The notes: generated by a model not told the origin, from the sequence alone. A stretch of DNA of 64,000 bases from Frateuria_A sp035943815 (GCF_035943815.1 NZ_DASZBU010000019.1:186001-250000), one strand, 5' to 3'. Shown: positions 42,354 to 50,207, counted from the stretch's first letter. Made by a program: numbers and translations.

Positions 42354-43649
42354 TCAGCCTGGCAGGGCGCGCAAGCGCGCGGCCAGTTCCTCCAGCCGCA
42401 GGTCGGCGCCGCCGCCAGGCGAGACGCGCTCGGCCAGGCTGCGTTCCGGTGTGCGGCCCTCGCCTGCCGTGGCCACCGCCGCGGCAGCCGTGCGATAGGC
42501 ATCGCGGAACGGTATCCCCTGCGCGGCCTGTTCGATCGCCAGGTCGGTGGCGTACATCGCCGGCTCGATCGCCGCGCGCATGGCCGCCTCGTTCCAGTGC
42601 AGCCGCCGCAGCAGGTCGGGCACCAGTTCGAGCGCGGCCAGGCCGTGGGTCATGCCGTGGAAGATCGAGCCCTTGGAGAACTGCAGGTCGCGCTGGTAGC
42701 CCGAGGGCAGCGACAGCAGTTGCTCGATCTCGCAGCGCGCCGCTGCCACGGTGGCGTAGCTGGCGCGCAGCAGTTCGACCACGTCGGGGTTGCGCTTGTT
42801 GGGCATGATCGAGCTGCCGGTGGTGTACTCCGGCGGCAGCGTGACGAAGCCGAATTCGGCCGTGGTGAACAGCGACAGGTCCCACGCCAGCCGGCGCAGG
42901 TCCAGCAAGGCGCTGGCCAGCGCCTCCAGCGCGGCCAGCTCGAACTTGCCGCGCGAGAGCTGCGCGTAGATCGGCGAGACCTGCATGCGGGCAAAATCTA
43001 GCGCTTCAGTGGTGTGCGCGCGGTCCAGCGGCAGGTTCACGCCGTAGCCGGCCGCCGTGCCGAGCGGATTGGCGTCGATCCACGCCTGCGTCTGGTCCGC
43101 ACGTACCGCGTTGTCGATGAACGCCTCGGCGAAGCCGGCGAACCACATCGCGGTGGACGACACCACGGCGCGCTGAAGGTGTGTATAGCCGGGCAGCGGC
43201 AGCGCTGGCTGCTCCGCGCGCTCCAGGCATGCACCGGCGATCGCCCGGCAGTGGCCGCCGAGAGCGGCCAGGCGCTCCTTCAGCCACATCCGTGTGGCGA
43301 CCAGCACCTGGTCGTTGCGGCTGCGCCCGGTGTGCACGCGCCGGCCGGCGTCGCCCAGCCGATCGGTGAGCCGCGCCTCGATCGCGGAGTGGCCATCCTC
43401 GTAGCGCTCGTCCAGCACGAAGGCGCCGCTGCGGAAATCCTCCGCCAGCGTGTCCAGCTCGCGCGCCAGCGCAGCGGCCTCGTCGGCACCGATCACGCCG
43501 ATGCGCATCAGGCCCCCGACGTGCGCCTTGCTGGCGGTGATGTCGTGCAGGAAGAACTCGCGGTCCAGCAGCACGTCGCTGCCGGCGAGGAATCGCATGA
43601 TGCGCGGATCGATCTGCACGCCTTCTTTCTGCCAGAGCGGCTGGGTCAT
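42354..43649 (-). CDS. argH: Argininosuccinate lyase
   Basis: 431-aa last enzyme of arginine synthesis, cleaving argininosuccinate to arginine and fumarate. The superfamily signature GSSIMPNKRNPD is intact, as are HTGRSRNDQV and PGYTHLQRAVVSS (catalytic His). The protein is a little shorter than E. coli ArgH (457 aa). The start overlaps the argC stop by four bases (ATGA). It is the last gene of the arginine operon read on this strand from 50.1 kb. The frame is open further upstream only as an argC shadow. Confidence 0.96.
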   Translation of the reverse strand: MTQPLWQKEGVQIDPRIMRFLAGSDVLLDREFFLHDITASKAHVGGLMRIGVIGADEAAALARELDTLAEDFRSGAFVLDERYEDGHSAIEARLTDRLGDAGRRVHTGRSRNDQVLVATRMWLKERLAALGGHCRAIAGACLERAEQPALPLPGYTHLQRAVVSSTAMWFAGFAEAFIDNAVRADQTQAWIDANPLGTAAGYGVNLPLDRAHTTEALDFARMQVSPIYAQLSRGKFELAALEALASALLDLRRLAWDLSLFTTAEFGFVTLPPEYTTGSSIMPNKRNPDVVELLRASYATVAAARCEIEQLLSLPSGYQRDLQFSKGSIFHGMTHGLAALELVPDLLRRLHWNEAAMRAAIEPAMYATDLAIEQAAQGIPFRDAYRTAAAAVATAGEGRTPERSLAERVSPGGGADLRLEELAARLRALPG

Positions 43650-44617
43650 GGGAGCTCTCTCGTCGCCGGTTCCACCGGGATGCCCAGGAGCTCCGGCAGC
43701 CCCAGTGCACGGTTGATGTTCTGCATCGCCTGCGTCGCCGCGCCCTTGAGCAGGTTGTCCAGCGTGGCGACCACCACCACGCGGCGCCCGTCCGCCGCCA
43801 TCGCGAAGCCGCCGATTTCCGCATGGTGCCTGCCGGCGATGCGGCTGACCCAAGGAGCCTCCTCGACCACGTGCACCAGGGGTTCGGCCTCGTAGGCATG
43901 GCCGAAGCGCGCCATCACCTCGTCGCGCTTGAGCGGCCGGGCGAGGTAGAGGTTGCAGGTCACGGTCAGGCCGCGGAAGTGCGGCGCTACGTGAGGCATG
44001 AACTCCACCGGCACGCCCAGGTGCGCGGACGTCTCGCGCTCGTGCATGTGGCCGGTGAGCGCGTACGGCATCAGGTTGTCGCGCAGCTTCTCCGCGTCGT
44101 TCTTGTCCGACGGCGTGGTGCCTGCGCCCGAGTAGCCGGATACACCGAAGCACACGGGCGGCGCCGCCAGCAGGTCCTTCAGCGGCGCCACTGCGAGCTG
44201 GATCGCGGTGGCGTAGCAGCCCGGGTTGCTGATCCGCCGCTGCCCGCGCCAGCGGCCACGGGTCAGCTCCGGCAGTCCGTAGTACCAGCGCTCGTCGAAG
44301 CGGTAGTCGGCAGACAGGTCGACGATCAGCGGATCGTTGCCGGCCTGGTCGAAGGCGCCTACACAGGCGCCTGCCTTGCCGTTGGGCAACGCCAGTATCA
44401 CCACATCGGCGCCCAGCGCCGGCAGGTCCTCGTGCGCGGGGGCGCTGTAGCGCAGCTCCCCGGCGTACTCGGCCACATGGGCGTCCACGCGCTGGCCATC
44501 AAACTCGCGCGAAGAGACGTAGGCCAGTTCGAGCCCCGGGTGGTGCGCGATCAGACGGATCAGCTCCGCGCCGGTGTGGCCGCGCGCGCCGACGATGCCT
44601 ACGGTTTTCTTGTCCAT
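43646..44617 (-). CDS. argC: N-acetyl-gamma-glutamyl-phosphate reductase
   Basis: 323-aa NADPH enzyme that reduces N-acetylglutamyl phosphate to the semialdehyde. The Rossmann motif is TVGIVGARGHTGAEL, the catalytic cysteine is in SNPGCYAT, and the C-terminal catalytic His region has HVAPHFRGLTVTCNLYL. I chose ATG 44617; an alternative ATG at 44641 adds eight residues. It is separated from the synthase/kinase gene by ~100 bp containing a REP-like hairpin, the only sizeable gap inside the arg operon. Confidence 0.95.
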   Translation of the reverse strand: MDKKTVGIVGARGHTGAELIRLIAHHPGLELAYVSSREFDGQRVDAHVAEYAGELRYSAPAHEDLPALGADVVILALPNGKAGACVGAFDQAGNDPLIVDLSADYRFDERWYYGLPELTRGRWRGQRRISNPGCYATAIQLAVAPLKDLLAAPPVCFGVSGYSGAGTTPSDKNDAEKLRDNLMPYALTGHMHERETSAHLGVPVEFMPHVAPHFRGLTVTCNLYLARPLKRDEVMARFGHAYEAEPLVHVVEEAPWVSRIAGRHHAEIGGFAMAADGRRVVVVATLDNLLKGAATQAMQNINRALGLPELLGIPVEPATRELP

Positions 44618-44639
44618 TGCTGCAGGTTTCCCCATTTTC

Positions 44640-44672
44640 ATCCGTCATTCCCGCGAGCGAGGGAATCCGTTT
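44640..44672. repeat. REP-like palindrome inside the arg operon
   Basis: ATTCCC-GCGAGCGA-GGGAAT within a GTCATTCCCGCG...GGGAATCC context, the form of a very common dispersed repeat in Xanthomonadales. It sits between argAB and argC. Six T follow on the plus strand only, so it would not terminate the arg transcript, but it could adjust downstream mRNA levels. Confidence 0.6.
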
Positions 44673-44718
44673 TTTCGTGACCGAACGGCCAGGCGCTTTC
44701 TTGACATTCGCGTCCGCT

Positions 44719-46071
44719 CTATCCAGCCTTCTTCAGCGCACCGGCCTGCGCCGGCGCATCCGCCAGCGTCGGCGTGCGCTGCGCGCAGTGCGCAACGCAA
44801 CGCTCGATCGTCGCGAAGTCGTCCAGGCCATACCAATAGACCTTCCAGCGCGGCTGCTTCAGGCAGCCGTCGCATTCGGCGTCGTAGAACGGATTGATGT
44901 TGTTGCCGTGGCGCGAGCGCCAGAACAGCTGCGGATTGGCCTCCCGCATCACAAGCCACACGGCGCGCCCGAGGCCTTCGCCCTGCGCCTCGTCCAGCAC
45001 GGCGAACTTGTCCAGGTAGGCCACGCCCTCCTCCCGCGTCAGGATCATCGCGGCACGGTAGTTTTCGCTGACATAGATCCGGTACGGCTGCGTGCGCTGA
45101 AAGTAGTCCGGCACCAGCGCGCGGCCGAAGCTGGACTCGATCAGGCCGCGCAGCCGCGCCTGATCCACGCCATCCCAGGAGTCGAAGGTGAGCACCTTCT
45201 CGCCGCGGCGCACCAGCGTGCCCGAGCCCTTGTGGGTGAACAGCTCCTTGGCCAGCTCGGCCGGCCGCGTGATGGACACCGACGAAGTGAGCGGCAGGCC
45301 GGCCAGCAGGTCGGCGATCTGCTCGATCTTCAGGCGCATGCCGCCGTCGATCCACGGTTGCGCCATCAGGTGCTCGTATTCGGTGGACAGGTTGATCGAG
45401 TCGATCACCTGTCCCTGCGCGTCGAGCAGGCCGCCGGTGCCGGTCAGGAACACGATCTTGTACGGCTGCAGCACGCGCACCAGCTCGTTGGCCGCCACGT
45501 CGGCGTTGATGTTGAGGAGCTGCCCTTCGGCCGTCTCGCCCAGGCTGGCGATCACCGGGATGGCATTGGCGCGCAACGCCGCCTCGATCGGTGCGAGCTC
45601 GATGCCGGTGACCTTGCCGACCATGCCGAGCGCGTCGCGGTCGAGGTAATCGGCCGCGAAGACACCCGCGGCGACCGACACCGCGCGCGTATCCATCGCG
45701 TGCAATGCGTCGACCAGCCGCAGGTTCTGCTGCTGGAACACCCGGCGCACCACGCCCAGCGCCTGCGGCGTGGTCACGCGCAGGCCTCCCACGGTCTGCT
45801 TGACGATGCCGGCGGCAGCCAGCTCCTCGTCCAGCTGCGGGCCGGCGCCGTGCAGCACGATGGGCGTAAGGCCGACCTGCTGCAGGAAGGTCAGCGACGA
45901 GGCCAGCGCCGGCAGATCGTCGCGCAGCACCGCGCCGCCGACCTTGACCACGGCGAAGCGCTTGGCGTCGACCTGCGAGAAGCGCTTGAGGTACTGCTGG
46001 ATTTCCCTCGCGCTTCCCATGCTTTCGAGCAGGCGCACGATGGTCTTGCGGGTGTGCTTATGCGTTTCCAC
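44719..46071 (-). CDS. argAB: Bifunctional N-acetylglutamate synthase/kinase
   Basis: 450-aa fusion. The N-terminal ~285 residues are an amino-acid-kinase domain (RFAVVKVGGAVL, VLHGAGPQLD, FLTGTGGLLD) that phosphorylates acetylglutamate. Residues ~295-440 are a vertebrate/xanthomonad-type GNAT domain (YFQRTQPYRIYVSENYRAAMIL, EGLGRAVWL, FWRSRHGNNINPFY) that acetylates glutamate with acetyl-CoA. It thus provides the first two steps of arginine synthesis; the family is arginine-inhibited. GTG 46071 was chosen over TTG 46089; both overlap the argE end by 14 or 32 bp. This fused enzyme is characteristic of Xanthomonadales and relatives. Confidence 0.93.
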   Translation of the reverse strand: METHKHTRKTIVRLLESMGSAREIQQYLKRFSQVDAKRFAVVKVGGAVLRDDLPALASSLTFLQQVGLTPIVLHGAGPQLDEELAAAGIVKQTVGGLRVTTPQALGVVRRVFQQQNLRLVDALHAMDTRAVSVAAGVFAADYLDRDALGMVGKVTGIELAPIEAALRANAIPVIASLGETAEGQLLNINADVAANELVRVLQPYKIVFLTGTGGLLDAQGQVIDSINLSTEYEHLMAQPWIDGGMRLKIEQIADLLAGLPLTSSVSITRPAELAKELFTHKGSGTLVRRGEKVLTFDSWDGVDQARLRGLIESSFGRALVPDYFQRTQPYRIYVSENYRAAMILTREEGVAYLDKFAVLDEAQGEGLGRAVWLVMREANPQLFWRSRHGNNINPFYDAECDGCLKQPRWKVYWYGLDDFATIERCVAHCAQRTPTLADAPAQAGALKKAG

Positions 46072-47158
46072 TGCTGACGATCCGATCAAGGGTTTGTGCG
46101 TAGTGCTCGAGCTGTCCCAGCGCGACCCACTCGTCGGCGCTGTGTGCCTGTGCGATGTCGCCCGGGCCGTAGACGAAGGCGGTGAAGCCGGCCGCGGAGA
46201 ACAGCGCCGCCTCGGTCCAGAAGTCGACCGCGTTGCCGACGGGTATGCCGAGCTCGTCGGCCAGGTCCCTGGCTGCGAGGCGCCGCGATTCGGCCGTCGC
46301 CGTGTCGCCGGCCGGCAGTGAGGCGCCGCGGAAGGTTTCCTCGAAATGCACCGGCGGCACCTCGCCCAGCCCGGCCAGGCTCGCCAGCAAGCCGTCCGGA
46401 TCCATCGTGGGCAGCGGACGAAAGCCGAAGCGCAGTTCCGCTGCCGGGGCGATCACGTTGGCCTTGATGCCGCCCTCGACCCGGCCGATGTTGAAGCGCA
46501 GCCCGGTGAGTCCGCCGAAGCGCTCGTGTGCCTGCCCGGCGACGAAGTCCAGTGCCGCGCTGCTCCATCGCACCGCCTGGTGCAGCGCGCTGTCGCTCGG
46601 CTTCTGCTCGCCCGAGGCATGCCCCGCCTGGCCGGCAAAGCGCATCAGCACCGACTGGATGCCACGGTGCGCCAGCACCGCTTCGCCGCGCGTCGGTTCG
46701 GCGACGATCACGGCCTCGTAGGCCGGCGCGGCGCGCAGGAAGCCCGCGATGCAGCGCGCGTCGTTGGCCTCCTCGTCGGTGGAGAAGAGCAATGCCAGCG
46801 GGCCGTCGGTGGCGTTGGCCACGGCGAGCAGCGCGGCCGCGGCGCCCTTGATGTCAGAGGCGCCCAGGCCGATCGCACGGTCGTCCCCGATGCGCAGGAC
46901 ATGCGGATCGGCGCTCCATGCGGGCGAATCGGGCACCGTGTCCAGATGCACGTTGAACAGCAGCCGCGGCTGGCCGCGCACCGCATGCAGGGTCACCGCG
47001 CCTGCGCCGTAGTCGGTGACCGACACGGCGAAGCCCGGTAGCTGCGTCCTCAGGTAATCGAAGATCCCGCCCGTGCCGATCGCGCGCGGCGGATTGCGCG
47101 TATCGAAGGCGACGAGCGCCTGGAGGTGTCGCAATGTGGCTTGCAGCAACGGGTTCAT
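46058..47158 (-). CDS. argE: N-acetyl-L-citrulline deacetylase (ArgE-type M20 peptidase)
   Basis: 366-aa M20 metallopeptidase-fold deacetylase. Metal ligands are in FNVHLDTVP (H-x-D), GLGASDIKGA, STDEEAND (E-E) and the late VYGPGDIAQAHS. Because the operon encodes an acetylornithine carbamoyltransferase, its substrate should be N-acetylcitrulline rather than N-acetylornithine; this follows from the xanthomonad pathway and is not readable from ArgE alone. The start overlaps the preceding GNAT gene (ATGA) and the end overlaps the synthase/kinase gene. Confidence 0.9.
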   Translation of the reverse strand: MNPLLQATLRHLQALVAFDTRNPPRAIGTGGIFDYLRTQLPGFAVSVTDYGAGAVTLHAVRGQPRLLFNVHLDTVPDSPAWSADPHVLRIGDDRAIGLGASDIKGAAAALLAVANATDGPLALLFSTDEEANDARCIAGFLRAAPAYEAVIVAEPTRGEAVLAHRGIQSVLMRFAGQAGHASGEQKPSDSALHQAVRWSSAALDFVAGQAHERFGGLTGLRFNIGRVEGGIKANVIAPAAELRFGFRPLPTMDPDGLLASLAGLGEVPPVHFEETFRGASLPAGDTATAESRRLAARDLADELGIPVGNAVDFWTEAALFSAAGFTAFVYGPGDIAQAHSADEWVALGQLEHYAQTLDRIVSSGNA

Positions 47159-47595
47159 GGCTTGCCCGGCACATGGGTGTAGACGTCCGGGTCGAACTTT
47201 TCCATCAAGTTTTGCGGCCGCCCGGGCGGCGCGAAGCCGAAGGCCGCGTAGAGCCCGTGCGCGTCGCTGGTGGCCAGGCTGAAACGGCGCAGACCCTGCA
47301 ACTGCGGATGCGCCATGATCGCGGCCACGAGCGTCTTGGCATGGCCCTGCCCGCGGTGCTCCGGCAGCACGAACACATCGGCGAGGTAGCCGAAGGTAGC
47401 CCCGTCGGTGACCACCCGCGCAAACGCCACTTGCCGCCCGCCGAGGTAGCCGCCGAAGCACAGCGAACCGGCGACCGCCCGCTCCACGGTCGCGCGCGGG
47501 ATGCCGCGACTCCAATAGGCCTCGTCCGAAAGAAAGCGATGGATCAGCCCGATGTCGAGCCGGTGCTTATCCGTGCTGATCTGCAGGACATCCAT
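47155..47595 (-). CDS. GNAT family N-acetyltransferase in the arg operon
   Basis: 146-aa single-domain acetyltransferase. The acetyl-CoA loop is LPEHRGQGHAKTLV (R-x-x-G-x-x/H-A) following the beta-4 strand YLADVFVL; the tail GLYAAFGF is the beta-5/alpha-4 region. The N-terminus (ISTDKHRLDIGLIHRFLSDEAYWSRGIP) is typical of a small GNAT group present in xanthomonad arg operons. Substrate unknown. It lies four bases after argG and overlaps argE by four bases, so it is co-translated with arginine genes. Confidence 0.88.
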   Translation of the reverse strand: MDVLQISTDKHRLDIGLIHRFLSDEAYWSRGIPRATVERAVAGSLCFGGYLGGRQVAFARVVTDGATFGYLADVFVLPEHRGQGHAKTLVAAIMAHPQLQGLRRFSLATSDAHGLYAAFGFAPPGRPQNLMEKFDPDVYTHVPGKP

Positions 47596-47599
47596 GCGG

Positions 47600-48811
47600 T
47601 CAGCCCTGGCCCGACGGCGACCGGTTGACCTCGGCCCACAGCGTCGAGCTCATGCCGAACAGCTTGATGAAGCCCTCGGCCTCCTCCACGCCCCAGTCGG
47701 CCGACTGCGCGTAGGTGGCGCCCTTGGCATTGAGGATGTTCGCCGATTCCACCGCCACCGCCTCGACGGTGCCGCCATGGGTCTGCAGCGTCACCACGCC
47801 GTTGACGGTGGCCTGGCTGGAGACGAGGAAGGCTTCCAGGTCGGTCTTCAGCGGGTCGTGGAAGAAGCCCTCGTAGACCAGCTCCACCCACTTGCGCGCC
47901 ACCTCCGGCTTGAAGCGGTTCTGCTGCTTGGACAGCACCGCCTCTTCCAGCGCGCGATGCGCGGCGAGCAGCGCGGTGAGGCCCGGCGCCTCGAACACGA
48001 TGCGCCCCTTCAGGCCGATGGTGGTGTCGCCGGTGTACAGGCCGCGGCCCACGCCGTAGCGGGCGAACAGCCGGTTGAGCTTCGCCAGCAGCTGATGTCC
48101 GGGCAGGCGTTCTCCGTCCAGGCTGACCGCCTCGCCATTCTCGAAGCCGAGCTTCACCGCCAGCGAGGTGGAGGGCCACTCGGCGCGCGGCTTGCACCAG
48201 CCGCGCGCGCCCTCGCCCGGTGCCTGCCACTTGTCGATCTCGCCGCCGGACATCGTCACGCCCAGCAGATTTTCGTTGATGGTGTAGGCCTGCTGCTTGG
48301 CGCGCACGCCGAAGCCGCGGTCCTCCAGGTATTTCTGCTCGTAGGCGCGGGTCTGCGTGTGCTGCTTCTGGATCTCGCGGATCGGCGCCACGATGCGGTA
48401 GTCGCCCAGCGCCTTCACCGCCAGGTCGAAGCGCACTTGGTCGTTGCCCATGCCGGTGCAGCCGTGCGCGATGGCGTTGGTGCCCAGTTCGGCGCAGCGC
48501 TTCAGCGCCGCCTCCACGATCAGGTAGCGGTCGGACACCAGCAGCGGGTACTGGCCCTGGTAGCCCTCGCCCGCCCACACGAACGGCTTGACGAAGCCGC
48601 TCCAGATCGCCGGGCCGCCGTCGACGGTGCGGTGGCTGGCCACGCCCAGTTCCTGCGCGCGGTGCTCGATGAACGCCCGCTCCTCGTCGTCCACGCCGCC
48701 GGTGTCGGCGAACACGGTATGCACGTTCCAGCCCTGTTCCTTGAGGTAGGGCACGCAGAAGCTGGTGTCGAGGCCGCCGGAAAAGGCGAGGACGATGTCT
48801 TTCTGGCTCAT
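47600..48811 (-). CDS. argG: Argininosuccinate synthase
   Basis: 403-aa enzyme joining citrulline and aspartate with ATP to argininosuccinate. The PP-loop is VLAFSGGLDTSF at the N-terminus; HGCTGMGNDQVRFD and TINENLLGVTMSGGEID are family segments. It uses free citrulline produced by the ArgE-type deacetylase. It starts 19 bp after the argF' stop. Confidence 0.95.
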   Translation of the reverse strand: MSQKDIVLAFSGGLDTSFCVPYLKEQGWNVHTVFADTGGVDDEERAFIEHRAQELGVASHRTVDGGPAIWSGFVKPFVWAGEGYQGQYPLLVSDRYLIVEAALKRCAELGTNAIAHGCTGMGNDQVRFDLAVKALGDYRIVAPIREIQKQHTQTRAYEQKYLEDRGFGVRAKQQAYTINENLLGVTMSGGEIDKWQAPGEGARGWCKPRAEWPSTSLAVKLGFENGEAVSLDGERLPGHQLLAKLNRLFARYGVGRGLYTGDTTIGLKGRIVFEAPGLTALLAAHRALEEAVLSKQQNRFKPEVARKWVELVYEGFFHDPLKTDLEAFLVSSQATVNGVVTLQTHGGTVEAVAVESANILNAKGATYAQSADWGVEEAEGFIKLFGMSSTLWAEVNRSPSGQG

Positions 48812-48830
48812 GGGTTGTCTCGTTCGGCGG

Positions 48831-49835
48831 TCAGGAGGCGAGCAGCGAGGCCATCACGGCCTTCTGCACGTGCAGGCGGTTTTCGGCTTCGTCGACGGCG
48901 ATGCAGCAGGGTGCATCCATCACCGCGTCCGTGGCCTTGACGTTGCGGCGCAACGGCAGGCAGTGGCTGAACAGGCCGTTGTCGGTGAGCGCCATCTTGG
49001 CCTCGTCGACGATGAAGTGCTTGTGCGCGTCGCGGATCGGCTTTTCCTGCTCCCAGCGACCGAAGTACGGCAGTGCGCCCCAACTCTTGGCGTAGACCAC
49101 GTGGGCGCCGCTGTAGGCCTCCTCGATGTCATGGCTGACCTTGAGCGAGCCGCCATTCGCCTCCGCGTTCTGCTGGCCCGCCTGCATGTAGCGTTCGTCC
49201 AGCACGTAGTCGGGCGTGGGGCACAACAAGGTCACGTCCATGCCCAGCTTGGTGGCGATCAGCAGCGCGGAGTTGGCCACTGCAGTGTTGAGCGGCTTGG
49301 GGTGGTAGGTCCAGGTCAGCACGTACTTCCTGTTCTTGAGGTCCCCGAGGTGTTCCTTCAGCGCCAGCGCGTGCGCCAGTTCCTGGCAGGGGTGGGTGAT
49401 CGTCTCCATGTTGATCACCGGCACGGTGGCGTAGCGGGCGAAGGCTTTTATGACGCGATCCTCGCGGTCGATCGACCAATCCAGGAACTTGGGAAAAGCG
49501 CGCACGGCGATCAGGTCGACGTAGCGGCTGAGCACGCGAGCCACCTCGGCGATGTGCTCCTCGGCCTCCCCGTCCATCACTGTGCCGGCTTCGAATTCGA
49601 TCGGCCAGGCATCCTTGCCTGGTGATAGCACGATGGCATGACCGCCCAACTGGAAGGCACCCAGTTCGAAGCTGGTGCGCGTGCGCATCGACGGGTTGAA
49701 GAACAGGAGCGCGATGGAGCGGCCGGCGAGCTGCTGGCCGCGCGGCGAACGCTTGAACGCGGCCGCCTGCTCCAACAGCGAATCGATCTCGGCGCGGCTG
49801 TAGTCCTGGGTGGTTAGGAAGTGTCGAAGGGCCAT
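48831..49835 (-). CDS. argF': N-acetylornithine carbamoyltransferase (AOTCase)
   Basis: 334-aa transcarbamylase that carbamoylates N-acetylornithine to N-acetylcitrulline. The carbamoyl-phosphate loop is FFNPSMRTRTSFE. Features separating it from ordinary ornithine carbamoyltransferase are KDAWPIEF, Glu92 in the M-D-G-E-A-E-E-H-I stretch (Pro in the succinylornithine enzyme), TWTYHPKPLNTAVANSA, and HCLPLRRNVKATDAVMD with the lysine known to be carboxylated in the Xanthomonas enzyme. AGAGG precedes ATG 49835. An in-frame ATG at 50000 is rejected because it would put the terminator hairpin inside the gene. First structural gene of the arg operon. Confidence 0.95.
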   Translation of the reverse strand: MALRHFLTTQDYSRAEIDSLLEQAAAFKRSPRGQQLAGRSIALLFFNPSMRTRTSFELGAFQLGGHAIVLSPGKDAWPIEFEAGTVMDGEAEEHIAEVARVLSRYVDLIAVRAFPKFLDWSIDREDRVIKAFARYATVPVINMETITHPCQELAHALALKEHLGDLKNRKYVLTWTYHPKPLNTAVANSALLIATKLGMDVTLLCPTPDYVLDERYMQAGQQNAEANGGSLKVSHDIEEAYSGAHVVYAKSWGALPYFGRWEQEKPIRDAHKHFIVDEAKMALTDNGLFSHCLPLRRNVKATDAVMDAPCCIAVDEAENRLHVQKAVMASLLAS

Positions 49836-49857
49836 GCGGGTGCCTCTTTTGAAGAGC

Positions 49858-49875
49858 GCGGCCATGAATGGCCGC
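49858..49875 (-). other. 8-bp inverted repeat upstream of the argF' ribosome-binding site
   Basis: GCGGCCAT/ATGGCCGC around GA, ending ~23 bases before the argF' ATG, between attenuator and gene. On the plus strand it is followed by five T, so it could terminate antisense transcription. On the arg mRNA it may be a small hairpin next to the AGAGG site. Confidence 0.4.
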
Positions 49876-49949
49876 TTTTTGCTTCTGCGCGTAAGGACCT
49901 GCGCACAAGAATCCAGGGATTTCGGCGACGGCGGCGGGCTTCGCGAAAC

Positions 49950-50021
49950 AAAAAACCCGGCGCGATGGCCGGGTTTGTTCGTCGTTGCGCCAATGCGCAT
50001 GCAGCGACAGCCTACCCGGCC
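49950..50021 (-). promoter_or_regulatory. Candidate arginine transcription attenuator (terminator/antiterminator)
   Basis: Minus strand. Terminator: AAACCCGGC (49976-49968), loop CATCGC, GCCGGGTTT (49961-49953), then U continuing to 49950 (six U in a row). Antiterminator: GGCCGGGT (50021-50014, over the last leader codons and its TAG) is the exact complement of ACCCGGCC (49974-49967), the 5' arm of the terminator. The two pairings exclude each other. A ribosome at the leader stop would mask GGCCGGGT and allow termination. A ribosome stalled at Arg codons 23-26 would leave it free for the antiterminator. A TGCGC-ATTG-GCGCA mini-hairpin lies between. Confidence 0.75.
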
Positions 50022-50116
50022 GAATGTCGGACCAGCGGTCGGCGCGCACGCGACGTCATTCCAGCGGCCATGCGGGCGCTGGTGAGTACGGTGGCGGTGT
50101 AGACGGCTTCGGACAT
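50012..50116 (-). CDS. Arginine-rich leader peptide of the arg operon (candidate)
   Basis: 34-codon ORF from ATG 50116 to TAG 50014-50012, ~17 nt after the predicted transcript start. Arg lies at codons 15, 23, 25, 26 and 30 (CGC, CGT, CGC, CGA, CGA), with four in the stretch R-A-R-R-P-L-V-R just before the terminator/antiterminator. No homologous protein was recognised, fitting a regulatory leader. The ribosome-binding site is poor (GGAA). Later in-frame ATGs at codons 16 and 20 would keep the Arg run and are also possible starts. Confidence 0.65.
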   Translation of the reverse strand: MSEAVYTATVLTSARMAAGMTSRARRPLVRHSAG

Positions 50117-50140
50117 GATGGTTCCGGAGAAGGAGCGGGC

Positions 50141-50169
50141 ATCATGCCGACAATGCTGTGGCGATGCAA
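50141..50169 (-). promoter_or_regulatory. Candidate promoter of the arginine operon
   Basis: TTGCAT (50169-50164), 17-bp spacer, CATGAT (50146-50141) on the minus strand. The transcript would start near 50133, ~17 nt before the leader-peptide ATG. This is one of the few sigma-70-like pairs with correct spacing in the window. Confidence 0.55.
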
Positions 50170-50175
50170 CAACTA

Positions 50176-50207
50176 TTTTGGACGTCCATACGAACGGCCG
50201 TCCAAAA
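50176..50207. promoter_or_regulatory. Inverted repeat upstream of the arg promoter
   Basis: TTTTGGACG-N14-CGTCCAAAA, perfect nine-base arms, ends seven bases upstream of the proposed -35. It does not resemble the E. coli ARG box (TGAAT-N8-ATTCA type). It may be an operator for another regulator or, in RNA, part of the 3' end of the upstream glycine-zipper transcript. Confidence 0.4.

Noticed and set aside
49858..49875. The GCGGCCAT/ATGGCCGC repeat as a second terminator in the arg leader
   Set aside because: The T run follows it only on the plus strand. On the arg transcript the A run precedes the stem, so it cannot be an intrinsic terminator for the operon.
49836..50000. In-frame upstream extension of argF' from an ATG at 50000
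   Set aside because: The extension would translate through the terminator hairpin, has no similarity, and AOTCase proteins begin at the MALRHFL position with AGAGG upstream.
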